Notes: generated from the letters alone by a model not told the origin. Shown: positions 45,228 to 54,409, numbered from the stretch's first letter. The stretch is DNA of 64,000 nt from Oleomonas cavernae (GCF_003590945.1 NZ_QYUK01000011.1:4000909-4064908), one strand, 5' to 3'. Made by a program: numbers and translations.

Positions 45228-46235
45228 ATGCCCACACTCAAACCCTCGTCCGAGCGCCGCGAAGACGGTGACGGCCGGCGTCCGATGATCATCGACTTTC
45301 CCGACAACCGGCTGCTGCGCCACCTGTTCGGCGAGCACGACGTGCACCTGGCGCGCATCGAGAGCGCCCTGGGCGTCTCGGTCTCGTCGCGCGGCAACCG
45401 CATCGCCATCACCGGCGAACTGCCGGCGGCCGCGACCGCCCGGCGCGCCCTGAAAGACCTCTACAAGCGGCTCGAGGGCGGGCACGAGATCACGCCGGGC
45501 GACGTCGACGGCGCCGTCCGCCTGGCCCAGGCGGCGGAATCCCACGATCCGCCCCAGACCGCCGCCGTCCCCGGCATTCGCACCGGCCGGCGCACCATCC
45601 TGGCCCGCTCGCCCATGCAGGCCGCCTATCTCGAGGCGCTGGGCCGCAACGAACTGGTGTTCGGGCTGGGCCCGGCCGGCACCGGCAAGACCTATCTGGC
45701 GGTCGCCGTCGCCGTGGCCATGCTGCTGGACCGCCGGGTCGACCGCCTGGTGCTGTCGCGCCCGGCCGTCGAAGCCGGCGAACGCCTGGGGTTTCTGCCC
45801 GGCGACATGAAGGAAAAGGTCGACCCCTATCTGCGCCCGCTCTACGACGCGCTGCACGACATGCTGCCGCCGGGCGAGGTCACGCGGCGCCTGGAATCGG
45901 GCGAGATCGAGGTGGCGCCGCTCGCCTTCATGCGCGGCCGGACGCTCGCCAATTCCTTCGTCATCCTGGACGAGGCGCAGAACACCACCGCCGGCCAGAT
46001 GAAGATGTTCCTGACCCGCCTGGGCGAGAACGGCCGCATGGCGGTGACCGGCGATCCCAGCCAGATCGACCTGCCGCCGGGCGTACGTTCCGGCCTGACC
46101 GAAGCGGTCGAAACCCTGGAGGGTGTCGACGGCATCGGCTTCGTGCGCTTCGGCGAAGGTGATGTGGTCCGTCACCCGCTGGTCGCCAAGATCGTCCGGG
46201 CCTACCGCCTGCGCGAAGAGGCGCCGCGCCCATGA
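45228..46235 (+). CDS. PhoH-family ATPase (PhoL type)
   Basis: The 335-residue protein has an N-terminal KH-like region and a PhoH ATPase domain. Walker A is GPAGTGKT, Walker [10 protein letters not shown], with the [16 protein letters not shown] and [11 protein letters not shown] segments. PhoH proteins are RNA-associated ATPases or helicases that work near YbeY. The stop overlaps the start of the 7TM-HD gene (ATGA). ATG 45228 gives the standard family length. Confidence 0.95.
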   Translation: MPTLKPSSERREDGDGRRPMIIDFPDNRLLRHLFGEHDVHLARIESALGVSVSSRGNRIAITGELPAAATARRALKDLYKRLEGGHEITPGDVDGAVRLAQAAESHDPPQTAAVPGIRTGRRTILARSPMQAAYLEALGRNELVFGLGPAGTGKTYLAVAVAVAMLLDRRVDRLVLSRPAVEAGERLGFLPGDMKEKVDPYLRPLYDALHDMLPPGEVTRRLESGEIEVAPLAFMRGRTLANSFVILDEAQNTTAGQMKMFLTRLGENGRMAVTGDPSQIDLPPGVRSGLTEAVETLEGVDGIGFVRFGEGDVVRHPLVAKIVRAYRLREEAPRP

Positions 46236-48697
46236 GCGCCGGCACCGCCAACCCCACCGACCCGGCCGAAGCTTCGGACCTGGTGCGGGCACGGGCCCTG
46301 CTGTCGGCCACGGCGATCCGCGCCCTGGCGGAAGACCGCTGGACCCGCTGGCGGCCCTGGCTCGATGCGCCGGTGTTCGCGCTCCTGGTGGTCGGCCTGA
46401 CCCTGATCTTCACGCCGGCCGGCCAATCCGTCCGGCCGATCCCGCCGCTCGATACCATCGCCTCGGAGACCGTGCGCGCCGAACGGGCCGTCTCGGTCGA
46501 GGACAAGGCCGCCACCGATGCCCGCCGGGCCGCCGCGGCCGAGGCCAGCCTGCCCGTCTTCGACTACGACCCCGAGCTTTACCTCACCCTGGCCAAGCGC
46601 GTCACCGAGGCCTTCGAGCAGATGGCCGCCCGCGCCCGGGAAATGACCCTGGCCCCGGCCCAGCGCCGCGCCGCCTTCCAGGAGGCACTGGGCCGGCCGG
46701 TGCCCCAGGTCACCTTCGATGCCCTGGAGCGGCTGGACAGCCCGGCCGATGCGGCGGCGGCGATCGGCTATCTGCTGAACCTCGGCCTCGACCGCATGGT
46801 CGCCGGCGACCGGGGCGACCTGCCGGCCGAAGGCCCGATCAATGTCCAGGACCTGCAGCGCGACCGGCTGGAGAAGGCCCTGGTCGCCGGGGTCATGGAC
46901 GTGGCCCAGATCCGCCGCCTGATCCAGGCCCGGGCGGGCGATGCGCCCTACGGCAGCGCGCGCGGCGTGCGCGGCTTCATCGTCGACACGGCCATCGCGC
47001 TGGCTGCGCCCAATCTGCTGTCGAACCCGCAGAAGACCCAGACCCTGCGCGCCAAGGCCGCGGTCGCCGTGGAACCGGTGATGGTTCGCATCGCGGTGGG
47101 CGAGGTCGTGATCCGCGAGGGCGACCGCGTCACCAAGACCGCGCAGGACCGCCTGCGCCTGCTGAACGAGGGCGGCGCCCAGCGCTCGGCGCTGAGCGAG
47201 ACCCTGGCGGTGGGCGCCCTGATCCTGGGCCTGACGCTGCTGGGCGGCAGCTTCTTCCGCGCCTCGCGCACCCCTTCGCACCTGGGGCGCAAGCAGATCT
47301 ACATGACGCTGTCCGTGCTGGCCGGCACCGCCCTGATCGGCATCGCCTGCTGGTACGCCGGGCGTGGCGTCGCCGTCGGCCTGGGGTTCCCGGCCGATGC
47401 GGCGACCTTCCTGCCACCGGTCGCCATCGCCACCGTGGTGGTCGCCCTGGTGGTCGACACCCGCACCAGCCTGCTGGTGGGGATCGGCCTGGCCCTGCTG
47501 ATGGCCTACCGGGTCGGGGGCGACATCTGGGTGCTGGCCCATTACCTGGTCGCCGTGCTGGCCGCCGGCATGACCGCCAGGCGCGGGCGCCGCCGCTCCG
47601 ACATTCTCAAGATCGGTCTGACGGTCGCGGCGGCGCAACTCGTGCTGGTGCCGATCATGGTGGTGCTGGACACCACCGTGCCGCCGGCCGAGCTCAGCTA
47701 TTTCGCGGCCAGCGCCGTCGCCGGCGTGGTCGGTGCCCTGCTCACCGCGGCCTTCACCACCGCGGGCCTGCCCTTGCTGGAATGGATCTTCGACGAGACC
47801 ACCGACATGCGGCTGCTGGAACTCGCCTCGGCCGACAACCCGCTGCTCAAGCAACTGGCGCTGCGCTCGCCCGGCACCTATTACCACTCGGTGATGATGG
47901 CCAACCTGGCCGAGACGGCGGCCGAGGCGATCGGCGGCAACGGCCTGCAATGCCGGGTGATGGCGCTCTATCACGACCTGGGCAAGATGGAACGGCCCAG
48001 TTACTTCGCCGAGAACCAGCGCGGCGGCAACATTCACGACCGCCTGCCGCCGGAACTCTCCGCCCGCATCATCTTCGCCCATATCAAGGACGGCATCGAC
48101 ATCGCCCGCAAGCACCACCTGGGCCGCCCGGTGCTGGACGCGATCACCCAGCACCAGGGCACCACCTTGCTGCGCGTCTTCTACCAGCGCGCGGTCGAGC
48201 GGGCGCAGGCCACGGGCGAGACCGTGAACGAGGCGGAATTCCGCTATCCAGGGCCCCGTCCCGCGACCCGGGAATCCGGCATCCTGATGCTGGCCGACAC
48301 GGTCGAGGCGGCGACCCGGGCCCTGAAGGAGCCCAAGCCCGCCGACGTGCGCGAGCGCGTCGCCAAGGTGATCAGCGAAAAGATCGCCGACCACCAGCTC
48401 GACGACTGCGCCCTGACCATGAAGGACTTGGCCAAGGTCGAGGCCGCCTTTGTGCGCGTCCTGACCCTGGGCGTCTATCACACCCGCATCGAGTACCCGC
48501 CGCTGATGCCCCCTGTCCCCAAGAAGGAGCCGACCCCGGATCGCCGCCATGACGACGCCAACGCCGCCACGGGCGACACCGCCGCGAACCGCCCCCCAGG
48601 GCCGACGACGATCGGTCCCGGCCAATCCTCCCAAGGGCAGCCCCCCCAAGGTCAGTCTCCGTCTCGAGGATCGGGCCTGGGCACGCGCGCTTCCTGA
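46232..48697 (+). CDS. 7TM-HD (HDIG) phosphohydrolase, PgpH/YqfF-like
   Basis: As read, the protein has 821 residues: one N-terminal membrane segment (FALLVVGLTLIFTP), a large extracytoplasmic 7TMR-HDED domain and a bundle of further membrane segments. The cytoplasmic HD domain has His552 (YYHSVM) and His581-Asp582 (LYHDLGKM), plus later AHIKDG and THQ-like histidines. Firmicute relatives hydrolyse cyclic di-AMP. Whether this organism makes c-di-AMP is unknown. The last 49 residues are low-complexity and overlap ybeY by 149 bp. One missing base near 48534-48537 would instead end it at 48552, overlapping the ybeY ATG by four bases, giving 773 residues. Confidence 0.9.
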   Translation: MSAGTANPTDPAEASDLVRARALLSATAIRALAEDRWTRWRPWLDAPVFALLVVGLTLIFTPAGQSVRPIPPLDTIASETVRAERAVSVEDKAATDARRAAAAEASLPVFDYDPELYLTLAKRVTEAFEQMAARAREMTLAPAQRRAAFQEALGRPVPQVTFDALERLDSPADAAAAIGYLLNLGLDRMVAGDRGDLPAEGPINVQDLQRDRLEKALVAGVMDVAQIRRLIQARAGDAPYGSARGVRGFIVDTAIALAAPNLLSNPQKTQTLRAKAAVAVEPVMVRIAVGEVVIREGDRVTKTAQDRLRLLNEGGAQRSALSETLAVGALILGLTLLGGSFFRASRTPSHLGRKQIYMTLSVLAGTALIGIACWYAGRGVAVGLGFPADAATFLPPVAIATVVVALVVDTRTSLLVGIGLALLMAYRVGGDIWVLAHYLVAVLAAGMTARRGRRRSDILKIGLTVAAAQLVLVPIMVVLDTTVPPAELSYFAASAVAGVVGALLTAAFTTAGLPLLEWIFDETTDMRLLELASADNPLLKQLALRSPGTYYHSVMMANLAETAAEAIGGNGLQCRVMALYHDLGKMERPSYFAENQRGGNIHDRLPPELSARIIFAHIKDGIDIARKHHLGRPVLDAITQHQGTTLLRVFYQRAVERAQATGETVNEAEFRYPGPRPATRESGILMLADTVEAATRALKEPKPADVRERVAKVISEKIADHQLDDCALTMKDLAKVEAAFVRVLTLGVYHTRIEYPPLMPPVPKKEPTPDRRHDDANAATGDTAANRPPGPTTIGPGQSSQGQPPQGQSPSRGSGLGTRAS

Positions 48698-49175
48698 GGT
48701 GCGCCCCATGCTGACCCGCGCCGCCAAAGCCGCCTTCGCCGCCGGGCGCGGGCATCTGCCGGTGCTCGACCAGGCGGCCGGCCCGCTGGAAATCGACCTG
48801 ACCTTGAGCAGCGACGAGGTCGTGCGCCGCCTGAACCACCAATGGCGCGGCAAGGACAAGCCGACCAACGTGCTGTCCTTCCCCGGCATCGACGCCGCCG
48901 GCCTGGCGCGCCTGCCCAAGGCCGCGCCCTGCCCGCTGGGCGACGTCATCCTGGCCCTGGGCACCTGCACGCAGGAAGCCGCCGAGCAGCGCAAGACCCT
49001 GGCCGCCCATGCCCAGCACCTGGTCGTCCACGGGGTTCTGCACCTGCTGGGTTACGACCACGAGGACGAGGGGCAAGCCCAGGAGATGGAAGGCCTGGAA
49101 CGGCAGGTCCTGGCCGGCCTGGGCGTCGCCGACCCTTACGCCCTCGCGGACCACCCTGCGGAGGCGGTCCGATGA
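48549..49175 (+). CDS. ybeY: Endoribonuclease YbeY (16S rRNA maturation)
   Basis: YbeY is a zinc-dependent RNase for 16S rRNA 3' end processing and ribosome quality control. The active-site motif HGVLHLLGYDH supplies three histidines, and KPTNVLSFP is conserved. The 208-residue form has a Pro-rich 35-residue N-terminal extension before the usual start of the domain (VSLRLEDRAW). An in-frame ATG at 48708 would cut into the domain, so 48549 is kept. It ends with a four-base overlap with the corC-like gene. Confidence 0.94.
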   Translation: MTTPTPPRATPPRTAPQGRRRSVPANPPKGSPPKVSLRLEDRAWARALPEVRPMLTRAAKAAFAAGRGHLPVLDQAAGPLEIDLTLSSDEVVRRLNHQWRGKDKPTNVLSFPGIDAAGLARLPKAAPCPLGDVILALGTCTQEAAEQRKTLAAHAQHLVVHGVLHLLGYDHEDEGQAQEMEGLERQVLAGLGVADPYALADHPAEAVR

Positions 49176-50074
49176 GCGACAGCGGCAGTTCGAGCAGGCC
49201 CCCGCGCGACGCCAACATGAGCGGCTGGCTCAACTGGCTGAAAGGCATCGCCCGGGGCAAGCCCGAGCAGTCCCTGCGCGAGAGCCTGGAAGACATCATC
49301 GACGAGCACGAGGAAGCGGCCGCCCACGCCCCCGACCAGGGCGAGCGCGAGATGATCCGCAACCTGCTGGAATTCGGCGAGATGTCGGTCGACGACATCA
49401 TGGTGCCCCGCGCCGACATCTATGCCGTGGCCAACACCATTTCGCTGGACGAGCTGGTCGCGACCTTCGTCGAATGCGAGCATTCGCGCCTGGTCGTCTA
49501 CAGCGAGTCGCTCGACGATGTAATCGGCATGGTCCATGTCAAGGACGTGCTGCGTTACTGGGCCAGGCGCGACAAGTTCCAGATCCAGGCGATCCTCAAG
49601 CCGGTGCTGTTCGTGCCCCCGTCCCTGTCCCTGCGCGAAGTCCTGGCCCGCATCCAGGAGGAGCATTCGCACCTGGCCATCGTGATCGACGAATACGGCG
49701 GCACCGACGGCCTGCTGACGATCGAGGACCTGGTCGAGGAAATCGTCGGCGACATCGAGGACGAACACGACGAGGTCGAGGCCCCGATGTTCCACATCGG
49801 CGCGGACGGCGTCGTCGATGCCGATGCGCGGACCCCGGTCGAGGACGTCGAGGCCGCCCTGGAAACCCGCCTGGCCCTGGAAGACCTGGAAGAGGACATC
49901 GACACCCTGGGCGGGCTGGTGGTGTCGTTGGCCGGCCGGGTGCCCGAGGCGGGCGACCGGGTGAGCCATCCCAGCGGCATCGAATTCGAGGTGGTCGACG
50001 CCGACCCGCGCCAGCTCAAGCGCCTGCGCATCCACCGCCCCGAAGTCGAGGCCGCGGCGGCCGAAGCGGGATGA
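49172..50074 (+). CDS. CorC/HlyC-type protein with tandem CBS domains
   Basis: The 300-residue soluble protein has two CBS domains (MSVDDIMVPRADIYAV, HSRLVVYSESLDDVIGMVHVKDVL; then PSLSLREVLARIQEEHSHLAIVIDEYGGTDGLLTIEDLVEEIVGDI) and a C-terminal CorC_HlyC FAD-like fold (DTLGGLVVSLAGRVPEAGDRV). Members help in Mg2+/Co2+ handling or have been called haemolysin C. It starts at ATG 49172, overlapping ybeY. The phoH-ybeY-corC-lnt order is conserved in proteobacteria. Confidence 0.94.
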   Translation: MSDSGSSSRPPRDANMSGWLNWLKGIARGKPEQSLRESLEDIIDEHEEAAAHAPDQGEREMIRNLLEFGEMSVDDIMVPRADIYAVANTISLDELVATFVECEHSRLVVYSESLDDVIGMVHVKDVLRYWARRDKFQIQAILKPVLFVPPSLSLREVLARIQEEHSHLAIVIDEYGGTDGLLTIEDLVEEIVGDIEDEHDEVEAPMFHIGADGVVDADARTPVEDVEAALETRLALEDLEEDIDTLGGLVVSLAGRVPEAGDRVSHPSGIEFEVVDADPRQLKRLRIHRPEVEAAAAEAG

Positions 50075-50091
50075 TGCAGGCCCGCCGATCC

Positions 50092-50172
50092 TGCGTCCTT
50101 CGACAAGCTCAGGATGAGGAAAGTTTTTGTGGCAATAAGATTGTCCTCATGGTGAGCCTGTCGAACCACGCA
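50092..50172. repeat. Interspersed palindromic repeat, family A copy 3
   Basis: TGCGTCCTTCGACAAGCTCA...ATGAGGA and TCCTCATGGTGAGCCTGTCGAACCACGCA are the inverted arms. They surround a short AT-rich centre (AAGTTTTTGTGGCAATAAGA). It lies between corC and lnt, in reverse orientation to the copies at 23038 and 53571. Confidence 0.9.
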
Positions 50173-50192
50173 ACCCGACCGATCCCAGGTAG

Positions 50193-50237
50193 CCCTCTCC
50201 GCCCTTCAGGGGGGAGAGGGTGGGGTGAGGTGGGTGG
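50193..50237 (+). repeat. Palindromic repeat, family B copy 2
   Basis: CCCTCTCCGCCC...GGGGGGAGAGGG forms a hairpin followed by TGGGGTGAGGTGGGTGG, as in the larger copy at 35052-35193. It lies directly before lnt, which may therefore need its own promoter. Confidence 0.8.
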
Positions 50238-50285
50238 CTGGCGAAAAGTGCGATCTGTCCCGTCGGTTTGGAGCGACCGTCGATC

Positions 50286-51833
50286 ATGACCCATCTCATC
50301 GAGACGATCGCCGGCCTGGCCGGCTGGCGACGCGCGCTGGTGGCAGTGCTCGCCGGGGCCCTGTCGGTGCCGGCCTTGCCGCCGTTCAACGTCTGGCCGG
50401 CGCTGTTCGTCACCCTGCCGGTGCTGGTGCTGCTGGTCGACGGGGCCGGATCGTGGCGGCGGGCGGCGGTCGCCGGCTGGTGGTGGTCGCTGGGCCATTT
50501 CGTCGCCGGCCTCTATTGGATCGGCATCGCCCTGATGGTCGATCCCGAGCGCTTCGCCTGGCTGCTGCCCTTTGCCGACCTGGGCCTGCCGGCGGTCTTC
50601 GCCGTCTTTCCGGCGGCGGCGGTCGCCCTGGGTTACGCCCTGGGCCGGCGCGGCGCGGGGCTGCTGTTTGCCCTGGCGGGCGCCTGGGTGCTGGGCGAAT
50701 TCGCCCGCGGCCACGTCCTGACCGGCTTTCCCTGGAACCCGCTGGCGGCGATCTGGATCGAAACGCCATCGGTTGCCCAGGCGGCCGCCGTCGTGGGCGC
50801 CTACGGCCTCAGCGGCGCAACCTTCCTCGTGGCCGGCCTGCCGGCCCTGTTCCTGCGGCCGGCGCCGGGGCGGGCTGTCGCAACGGTTGCGGCCGCCGCG
50901 GTCGCCGTCGCCGTGGTCGGCTTCGGCAGCGCGCGGCTGCCCGACGGCGCCGCGGCGCGGGCCGAACCCGCCCTGCGCATCCGCCTGGTCCAGGGCAATA
51001 TCGACCAGCGCCTGAAACATTCCGACGCGGCCCGGGCCGAGCATTTCGAGCGCCACATGCTGCTGTCGCAGCGCGCCGCCGCGGACGGCCGGCCCCCGCG
51101 CGTGGTGGTATGGCCCGAGACCGCCCTGCCCTACACCCTGGCGGCCAGCCCGGGCCTGGGCCAAATATTGGGCTCGCTCGTCGGCGAGGACGGCATCGCC
51201 CTGATCGGCGCCGTCCGCATCGAAGAGGACGCGCAGGGCTTCAGGGCCTGGAACAGCCTCCATGCCATCCGCCCTGACGGCACGGTCGCCGGCACCTATG
51301 ACAAGCATCATCTGGTGCCCTTCGGCGAATATCTGCCCCTGCGCGGGATCCTGGGCACCATCGGCCTCGACAAGCTGGCGGTCGGCGCGGTCGATTTCTC
51401 CAGCGGCCCGGGGCCGCAGGGCCTGGACCTGCCGGGCCTGCCCCGCGTCCTGCCCCTGATCTGCTACGAGGCGATCTTTCCCGAGGCGGCGATCGATGGC
51501 GGGGGCCGGCCCGCCTGGCTGGTCAACGTGACCAACGATGCCTGGTTCGGCACCTCCAGCGGCCCGCCGCAGCACCTGGCCGCGGCGCGGCTGCGGGCGA
51601 TCGAGCAGGGCCTGCCGCTGATGCGCGCGGCCAACACCGGCATCTCGGCGGCGATCGACCCTTACGGCCGGGTCGAGCAAGCCCTGGGCCTGGGCGTCGC
51701 CGGAATCATCGATGCCGACCTGCCCGCGGCCTTGCCGCCCACGTTGTTTTCGCGGGCCGGCAGCCTTGCGCCGCTGCTCCCGGCACTCGTCCTGCTGGGC
51801 CTTGGCCTCGCCCTGCGGCGGCGGTCGGCTTGA
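50286..51833 (+). CDS. lnt: Apolipoprotein N-acyltransferase
   Basis: Lnt adds the third acyl chain to lipoproteins in the inner membrane. The 515-residue protein has about seven N-terminal membrane segments and a periplasmic nitrilase-like domain. That domain has the catalytic triad: Glu in VVWPETALPY, Lys in YDKHHLVPFGEY and Cys in PLICYEAIFPE. A final membrane segment follows. ATG 50286 is chosen; an in-frame TTG at 50268 is less likely. Palindromic repeats separate it from corC. Confidence 0.95.
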   Translation: MTHLIETIAGLAGWRRALVAVLAGALSVPALPPFNVWPALFVTLPVLVLLVDGAGSWRRAAVAGWWWSLGHFVAGLYWIGIALMVDPERFAWLLPFADLGLPAVFAVFPAAAVALGYALGRRGAGLLFALAGAWVLGEFARGHVLTGFPWNPLAAIWIETPSVAQAAAVVGAYGLSGATFLVAGLPALFLRPAPGRAVATVAAAAVAVAVVGFGSARLPDGAAARAEPALRIRLVQGNIDQRLKHSDAARAEHFERHMLLSQRAAADGRPPRVVVWPETALPYTLAASPGLGQILGSLVGEDGIALIGAVRIEEDAQGFRAWNSLHAIRPDGTVAGTYDKHHLVPFGEYLPLRGILGTIGLDKLAVGAVDFSSGPGPQGLDLPGLPRVLPLICYEAIFPEAAIDGGGRPAWLVNVTNDAWFGTSSGPPQHLAAARLRAIEQGLPLMRAANTGISAAIDPYGRVEQALGLGVAGIIDADLPAALPPTLFSRAGSLAPLLPALVLLGLGLALRRRSA

Positions 51834-51894
51834 CCCGCTCTGTTCCCCTCGGCATACAAGGTTATGCGCCCGGCCCGCCCGGCGAGGAGAATAC

Positions 51895-52305
51895 ATGCCG
51901 GATCCGGTCGACCTTTACATCGGCACCCGCGTCAAATTGCGCCGGACCTTGATCGGCATGAGCCAGCAGGCCCTGGGTGATGCCCTGGGCATCACCTTCC
52001 AGCAGATCCAGAAATACGAACGGGGCGCCAACCGCATCGGCGCCGGGCGCCTGCGCCTGATCGCCGGCGCGCTGGACGTGCCGCTGACCTATTTCTTCGA
52101 CGGCTACAACGACCTGCCGCCGAGCGCCCGCGGCGCCCTGTCGGAACCGCCCGAGGTGCCCTTCGAGCACGAGCAGCAATTGAGCCAGAAGGAGTCGATC
52201 GACTTGCTGAAGGCCTATTATGAGATCAAGGATCCCAAATTGCGCCGCCGGGTCATCGACCTGATCCGCGCCCTGGCCGAAACCGCCCGCAGCGCGGGTG
52301 CTTGA
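51895..52305 (+). CDS. XRE-family helix-turn-helix regulator
   Basis: The 136-residue protein has an XRE/SinR-like HTH ([60 protein letters not shown]) and a helical C-terminal dimer region ([30 protein letters not shown]). Close relatives between lnt and metK are frequent in alphaproteobacteria. I do not know their target. GAGGAGAAT lies just before the ATG. A 71-bp leader separates it from metK. Confidence 0.92.
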   Translation: MPDPVDLYIGTRVKLRRTLIGMSQQALGDALGITFQQIQKYERGANRIGAGRLRLIAGALDVPLTYFFDGYNDLPPSARGALSEPPEVPFEHEQQLSQKESIDLLKAYYEIKDPKLRRRVIDLIRALAETARSAGA

Positions 52306-52376
52306 CCGGCAAGGCGCACCCTGCCAATAAACAATTTACCGTTGGGGCGCAGCATGGCGCCGGTTTTTACAAGGGA
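52306..52376 (+). promoter_or_regulatory. metK leader with a small hairpin and T-run
   Basis: Within 71 bp a GGCGC/GCGCC stem (52346-52350 and 52357-52361) with a six-base loop is followed by GG and five T's (52364-52368), resembling a weak intrinsic terminator just before metK. The upstream part CCAATAAACAATTTACCGTTGG can pair CCAA with TTGG. I could not match it to the SAM-II, SAM-V or SAM/SAH riboswitch consensus. Confidence 0.35.
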
Positions 52377-53549
52377 ATGATCGTGGCGCGCTCGAACTAC
52401 CTGTTCACCTCGGAGTCCGTTTCCGAAGGCCACCCCGACAAGGTCTGTGACCGTATCTCCGATTCGATCGTCGATCTGTTCCTGGGTGCCGACCCGCAAG
52501 CCCGCGTCGCCCTCGAAACCCTGACCACCACCAACCTGATCGTCCTGGCCGGCGAAGTGCGCAGCGCCACCCCGATCCACCACGAGCAGATGGTCGAGGC
52601 CGCGCGCAGCGCGGTGAAGGACATCGGCTACGAGCAGGACGGTTTCCACTGGAGACACGCCGAGGTCATCTGCCGCGTCCATGAACAGTCGGCCGACATT
52701 GCCCAGGGCGTCGATGCCGCCGGCAACAAGGACGAGGGCGCCGGCGACCAGGGCATCATGTTCGGCTATGCCTGCCGCGAGTCCGACGCGCTGATGCCGG
52801 CGCCGATCATTCTCTCGCACCGGATCCTGAAAAGCCTGGCCACCGATCGCCATGGCGGCAACAAGAACCTGGGCCCCGATGCCAAGAGCCAGGTGACCCT
52901 CGCCTACGAGAACGGCAAGCCGGTGCGGGCCACCTCGGTCGTGGTTTCGACCCAGCATGCCGACGGCCTGAGCCAGGAAGAAGTCCGCGAGATCGTCCGC
53001 CCGCATGTGCTGAAGGTCCTGCCCGACGGCTGGATGTGCCCCGAGGCGGAATTCTATGTGAACCCCACGGGCAAGTTCGTCATCGGCGGCCCGGACGGCG
53101 ACGCCGGCCTGACGGGCCGCAAGATCATCGTCGACACCTACGGCGGTGCCGCCCCCCACGGCGGCGGCGCCTTCTCTGGCAAGGACCCGACCAAGGTCGA
53201 CCGTTCGGCCGCCTATGCCGCCCGCTATGTCGCCAAGAACGTGGTCGCCGCCGGCCTGTCCGAGCGTTGCACCATCCAGGTCGCCTATGCCATCGGCGTG
53301 TCCAAGCCGCTGGCCCTCTACGTCAACCTGCACGGCACCGGCGAGGTGGACGAGGCCCGCATCGAGAAGGCGATCATGGAGGTCATGGACCTGTCGCCCC
53401 GAGGCATCCGCGAGCACCTGAAGCTGAACCGCCCGATCTATGCCCGCACCGCGGCCTACGGCCACTTCGGCCGCGAGCCCGAGGCCGACGGCGGCTTCTC
53501 GTGGGAGAAGCTCGACCTGGTCGACGCGCTCAAGTCGGCGGTCCGCTGA
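52377..53549 (+). CDS. metK: S-adenosylmethionine synthase
   Basis: MetK makes S-adenosylmethionine from methionine and ATP. The 390-residue protein has [14 protein letters not shown], the loop [12 protein letters not shown] and the phosphate-binding signature [19 protein letters not shown], plus the conserved [12 protein letters not shown] 52377 with AAGGGA upstream gives [13 protein letters not shown], the usual N-terminus. The frame is open from 52302 without family similarity. A family A repeat follows the stop. Confidence 0.96.
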   Translation: MIVARSNYLFTSESVSEGHPDKVCDRISDSIVDLFLGADPQARVALETLTTTNLIVLAGEVRSATPIHHEQMVEAARSAVKDIGYEQDGFHWRHAEVICRVHEQSADIAQGVDAAGNKDEGAGDQGIMFGYACRESDALMPAPIILSHRILKSLATDRHGGNKNLGPDAKSQVTLAYENGKPVRATSVVVSTQHADGLSQEEVREIVRPHVLKVLPDGWMCPEAEFYVNPTGKFVIGGPDGDAGLTGRKIIVDTYGGAAPHGGGAFSGKDPTKVDRSAAYAARYVAKNVVAAGLSERCTIQVAYAIGVSKPLALYVNLHGTGEVDEARIEKAIMEVMDLSPRGIREHLKLNRPIYARTAAYGHFGREPEADGGFSWEKLDLVDALKSAVR

Positions 53550-53570
53550 GGCCTGGACCACGGCATTACA

Positions 53571-53648
53571 TGGTTCGACAGGCTCACCATGAGGAGAAAC
53601 TTTTTGCCACAAAGATTCCCCTCATCCTGAGCCTGTCGAAGGACGCAC
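53571..53648. repeat. Interspersed palindromic repeat, family A copy 4
   Basis: TGGTTCGACAGGCTCACCAT...GAGG and CCTCAT...TGAGCCTGTCGAAGGACGCA are the inverted arms. It has the same orientation and nearly the same sequence as the copy at 23038-23118. It lies between metK and trmB, 17 bp before the trmB ATG, so it may affect trmB expression. Confidence 0.9.
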
Positions 53649-53664
53649 AACGGTTCTGCAAGCC

Positions 53665-54366
53665 ATGACGGACACCGCCCCGCTCCGGCGCAAGATCTAC
53701 GGCCGGCGCACCGGCCACAAGCTGCGGGCCAAGCAGTCGGACCTGATGGGCAGTGTCCTGCCGCGCTTGGCCGTACCGCTGCCGGAACCGGGCGAGACGA
53801 TCGACCCCAGGAGCCTGTTTCCCCAACCGGTGCGCGCCGTCTGGTTCGAGATCGGCTTTGGCGGCGGCGAGCATCTGGCCGCCCAGGCGGAAGCCAACCC
53901 CGACGTCGGCCTGATCGGCGCCGAACCTTTCGTCAACGGCATGGCCAGCCTTTTGCGCCATGTCGACGAGCGGTCCTTGCGCAATGTCCGGGTGCTGGCC
54001 GACGATGCCCGCCTGCTGCTGGCGGGCCTTGCCCCCGGCAGCCTGGAGAAGGCCTTCCTGCTGTTCCCCGATCCCTGGCCCAAGTCGCGCCACTTCAAGC
54101 GTCGCTTCGTGCAGACCGAAACCCTCGACCTGCTGGCCCGGGCCCTGGCGGACGGCGGCGAATTCCGCGTCGCCAGCGATATCATGGGTTACATCGAGTG
54201 GACGCTGGGCGTGGCCATGAAGCACCCCGATTTCGAGTGGCTGGCGCAAGGCCCGGCCGACTGGCGCGCGCGAACCCCCGACTGGCCGCCCACCCGCTAC
54301 GAGGCCAAGGCGATCGCCGCCGGCCGCAAGCCAGCCTACCTGCGCTTCCGCCGCCGCCCGCGCTAA
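53665..54366 (+). CDS. trmB: tRNA (guanine-N7-)-methyltransferase
   Basis: TrmB methylates G46 of tRNAs. The 233-residue protein has the SAM motif WFEIGFGGGEHLAAQA, the catalytic-loop segment LLFPDPWPKSRHFKRRFV and the C-terminal TRYEAKAIAAGRKPAYLRFRR that is diagnostic for TrmB. The N-terminal YGRRTGHKLRAKQ is also typical. A strong terminator hairpin starts 7 bp after the stop. Confidence 0.96.
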   Translation: MTDTAPLRRKIYGRRTGHKLRAKQSDLMGSVLPRLAVPLPEPGETIDPRSLFPQPVRAVWFEIGFGGGEHLAAQAEANPDVGLIGAEPFVNGMASLLRHVDERSLRNVRVLADDARLLLAGLAPGSLEKAFLLFPDPWPKSRHFKRRFVQTETLDLLARALADGGEFRVASDIMGYIEWTLGVAMKHPDFEWLAQGPADWRARTPDWPPTRYEAKAIAAGRKPAYLRFRRRPR

Positions 54367-54372
54367 AAACGC

Positions 54373-54404
54373 CCTCTCCGCCGCTTGCGGCGGAGAGGAC
54401 TTTT
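54373..54404. terminator. 12-bp hairpin between convergent trmB and methyltransferase genes (family B copy 3)
   Basis: CCTCTCCGCCGC (54373-54384) and GCGGCGGAGAGG (54387-54398) pair perfectly around TT, followed by ACTTTT on the plus strand and preceded by a run of A's (T's on the minus strand). It can therefore stop transcription from both sides. The sequence is a short form of the family B repeat. Confidence 0.85.
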
Positions 54405-54409
54405 AAGGA

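Noticed and set aside
52306-52376. SAM-II, SAM-V or SAM/SAH riboswitch before metK
   Set aside because: The conserved sequences of these classes that I remember are not present, so only an unspecified leader is reported.
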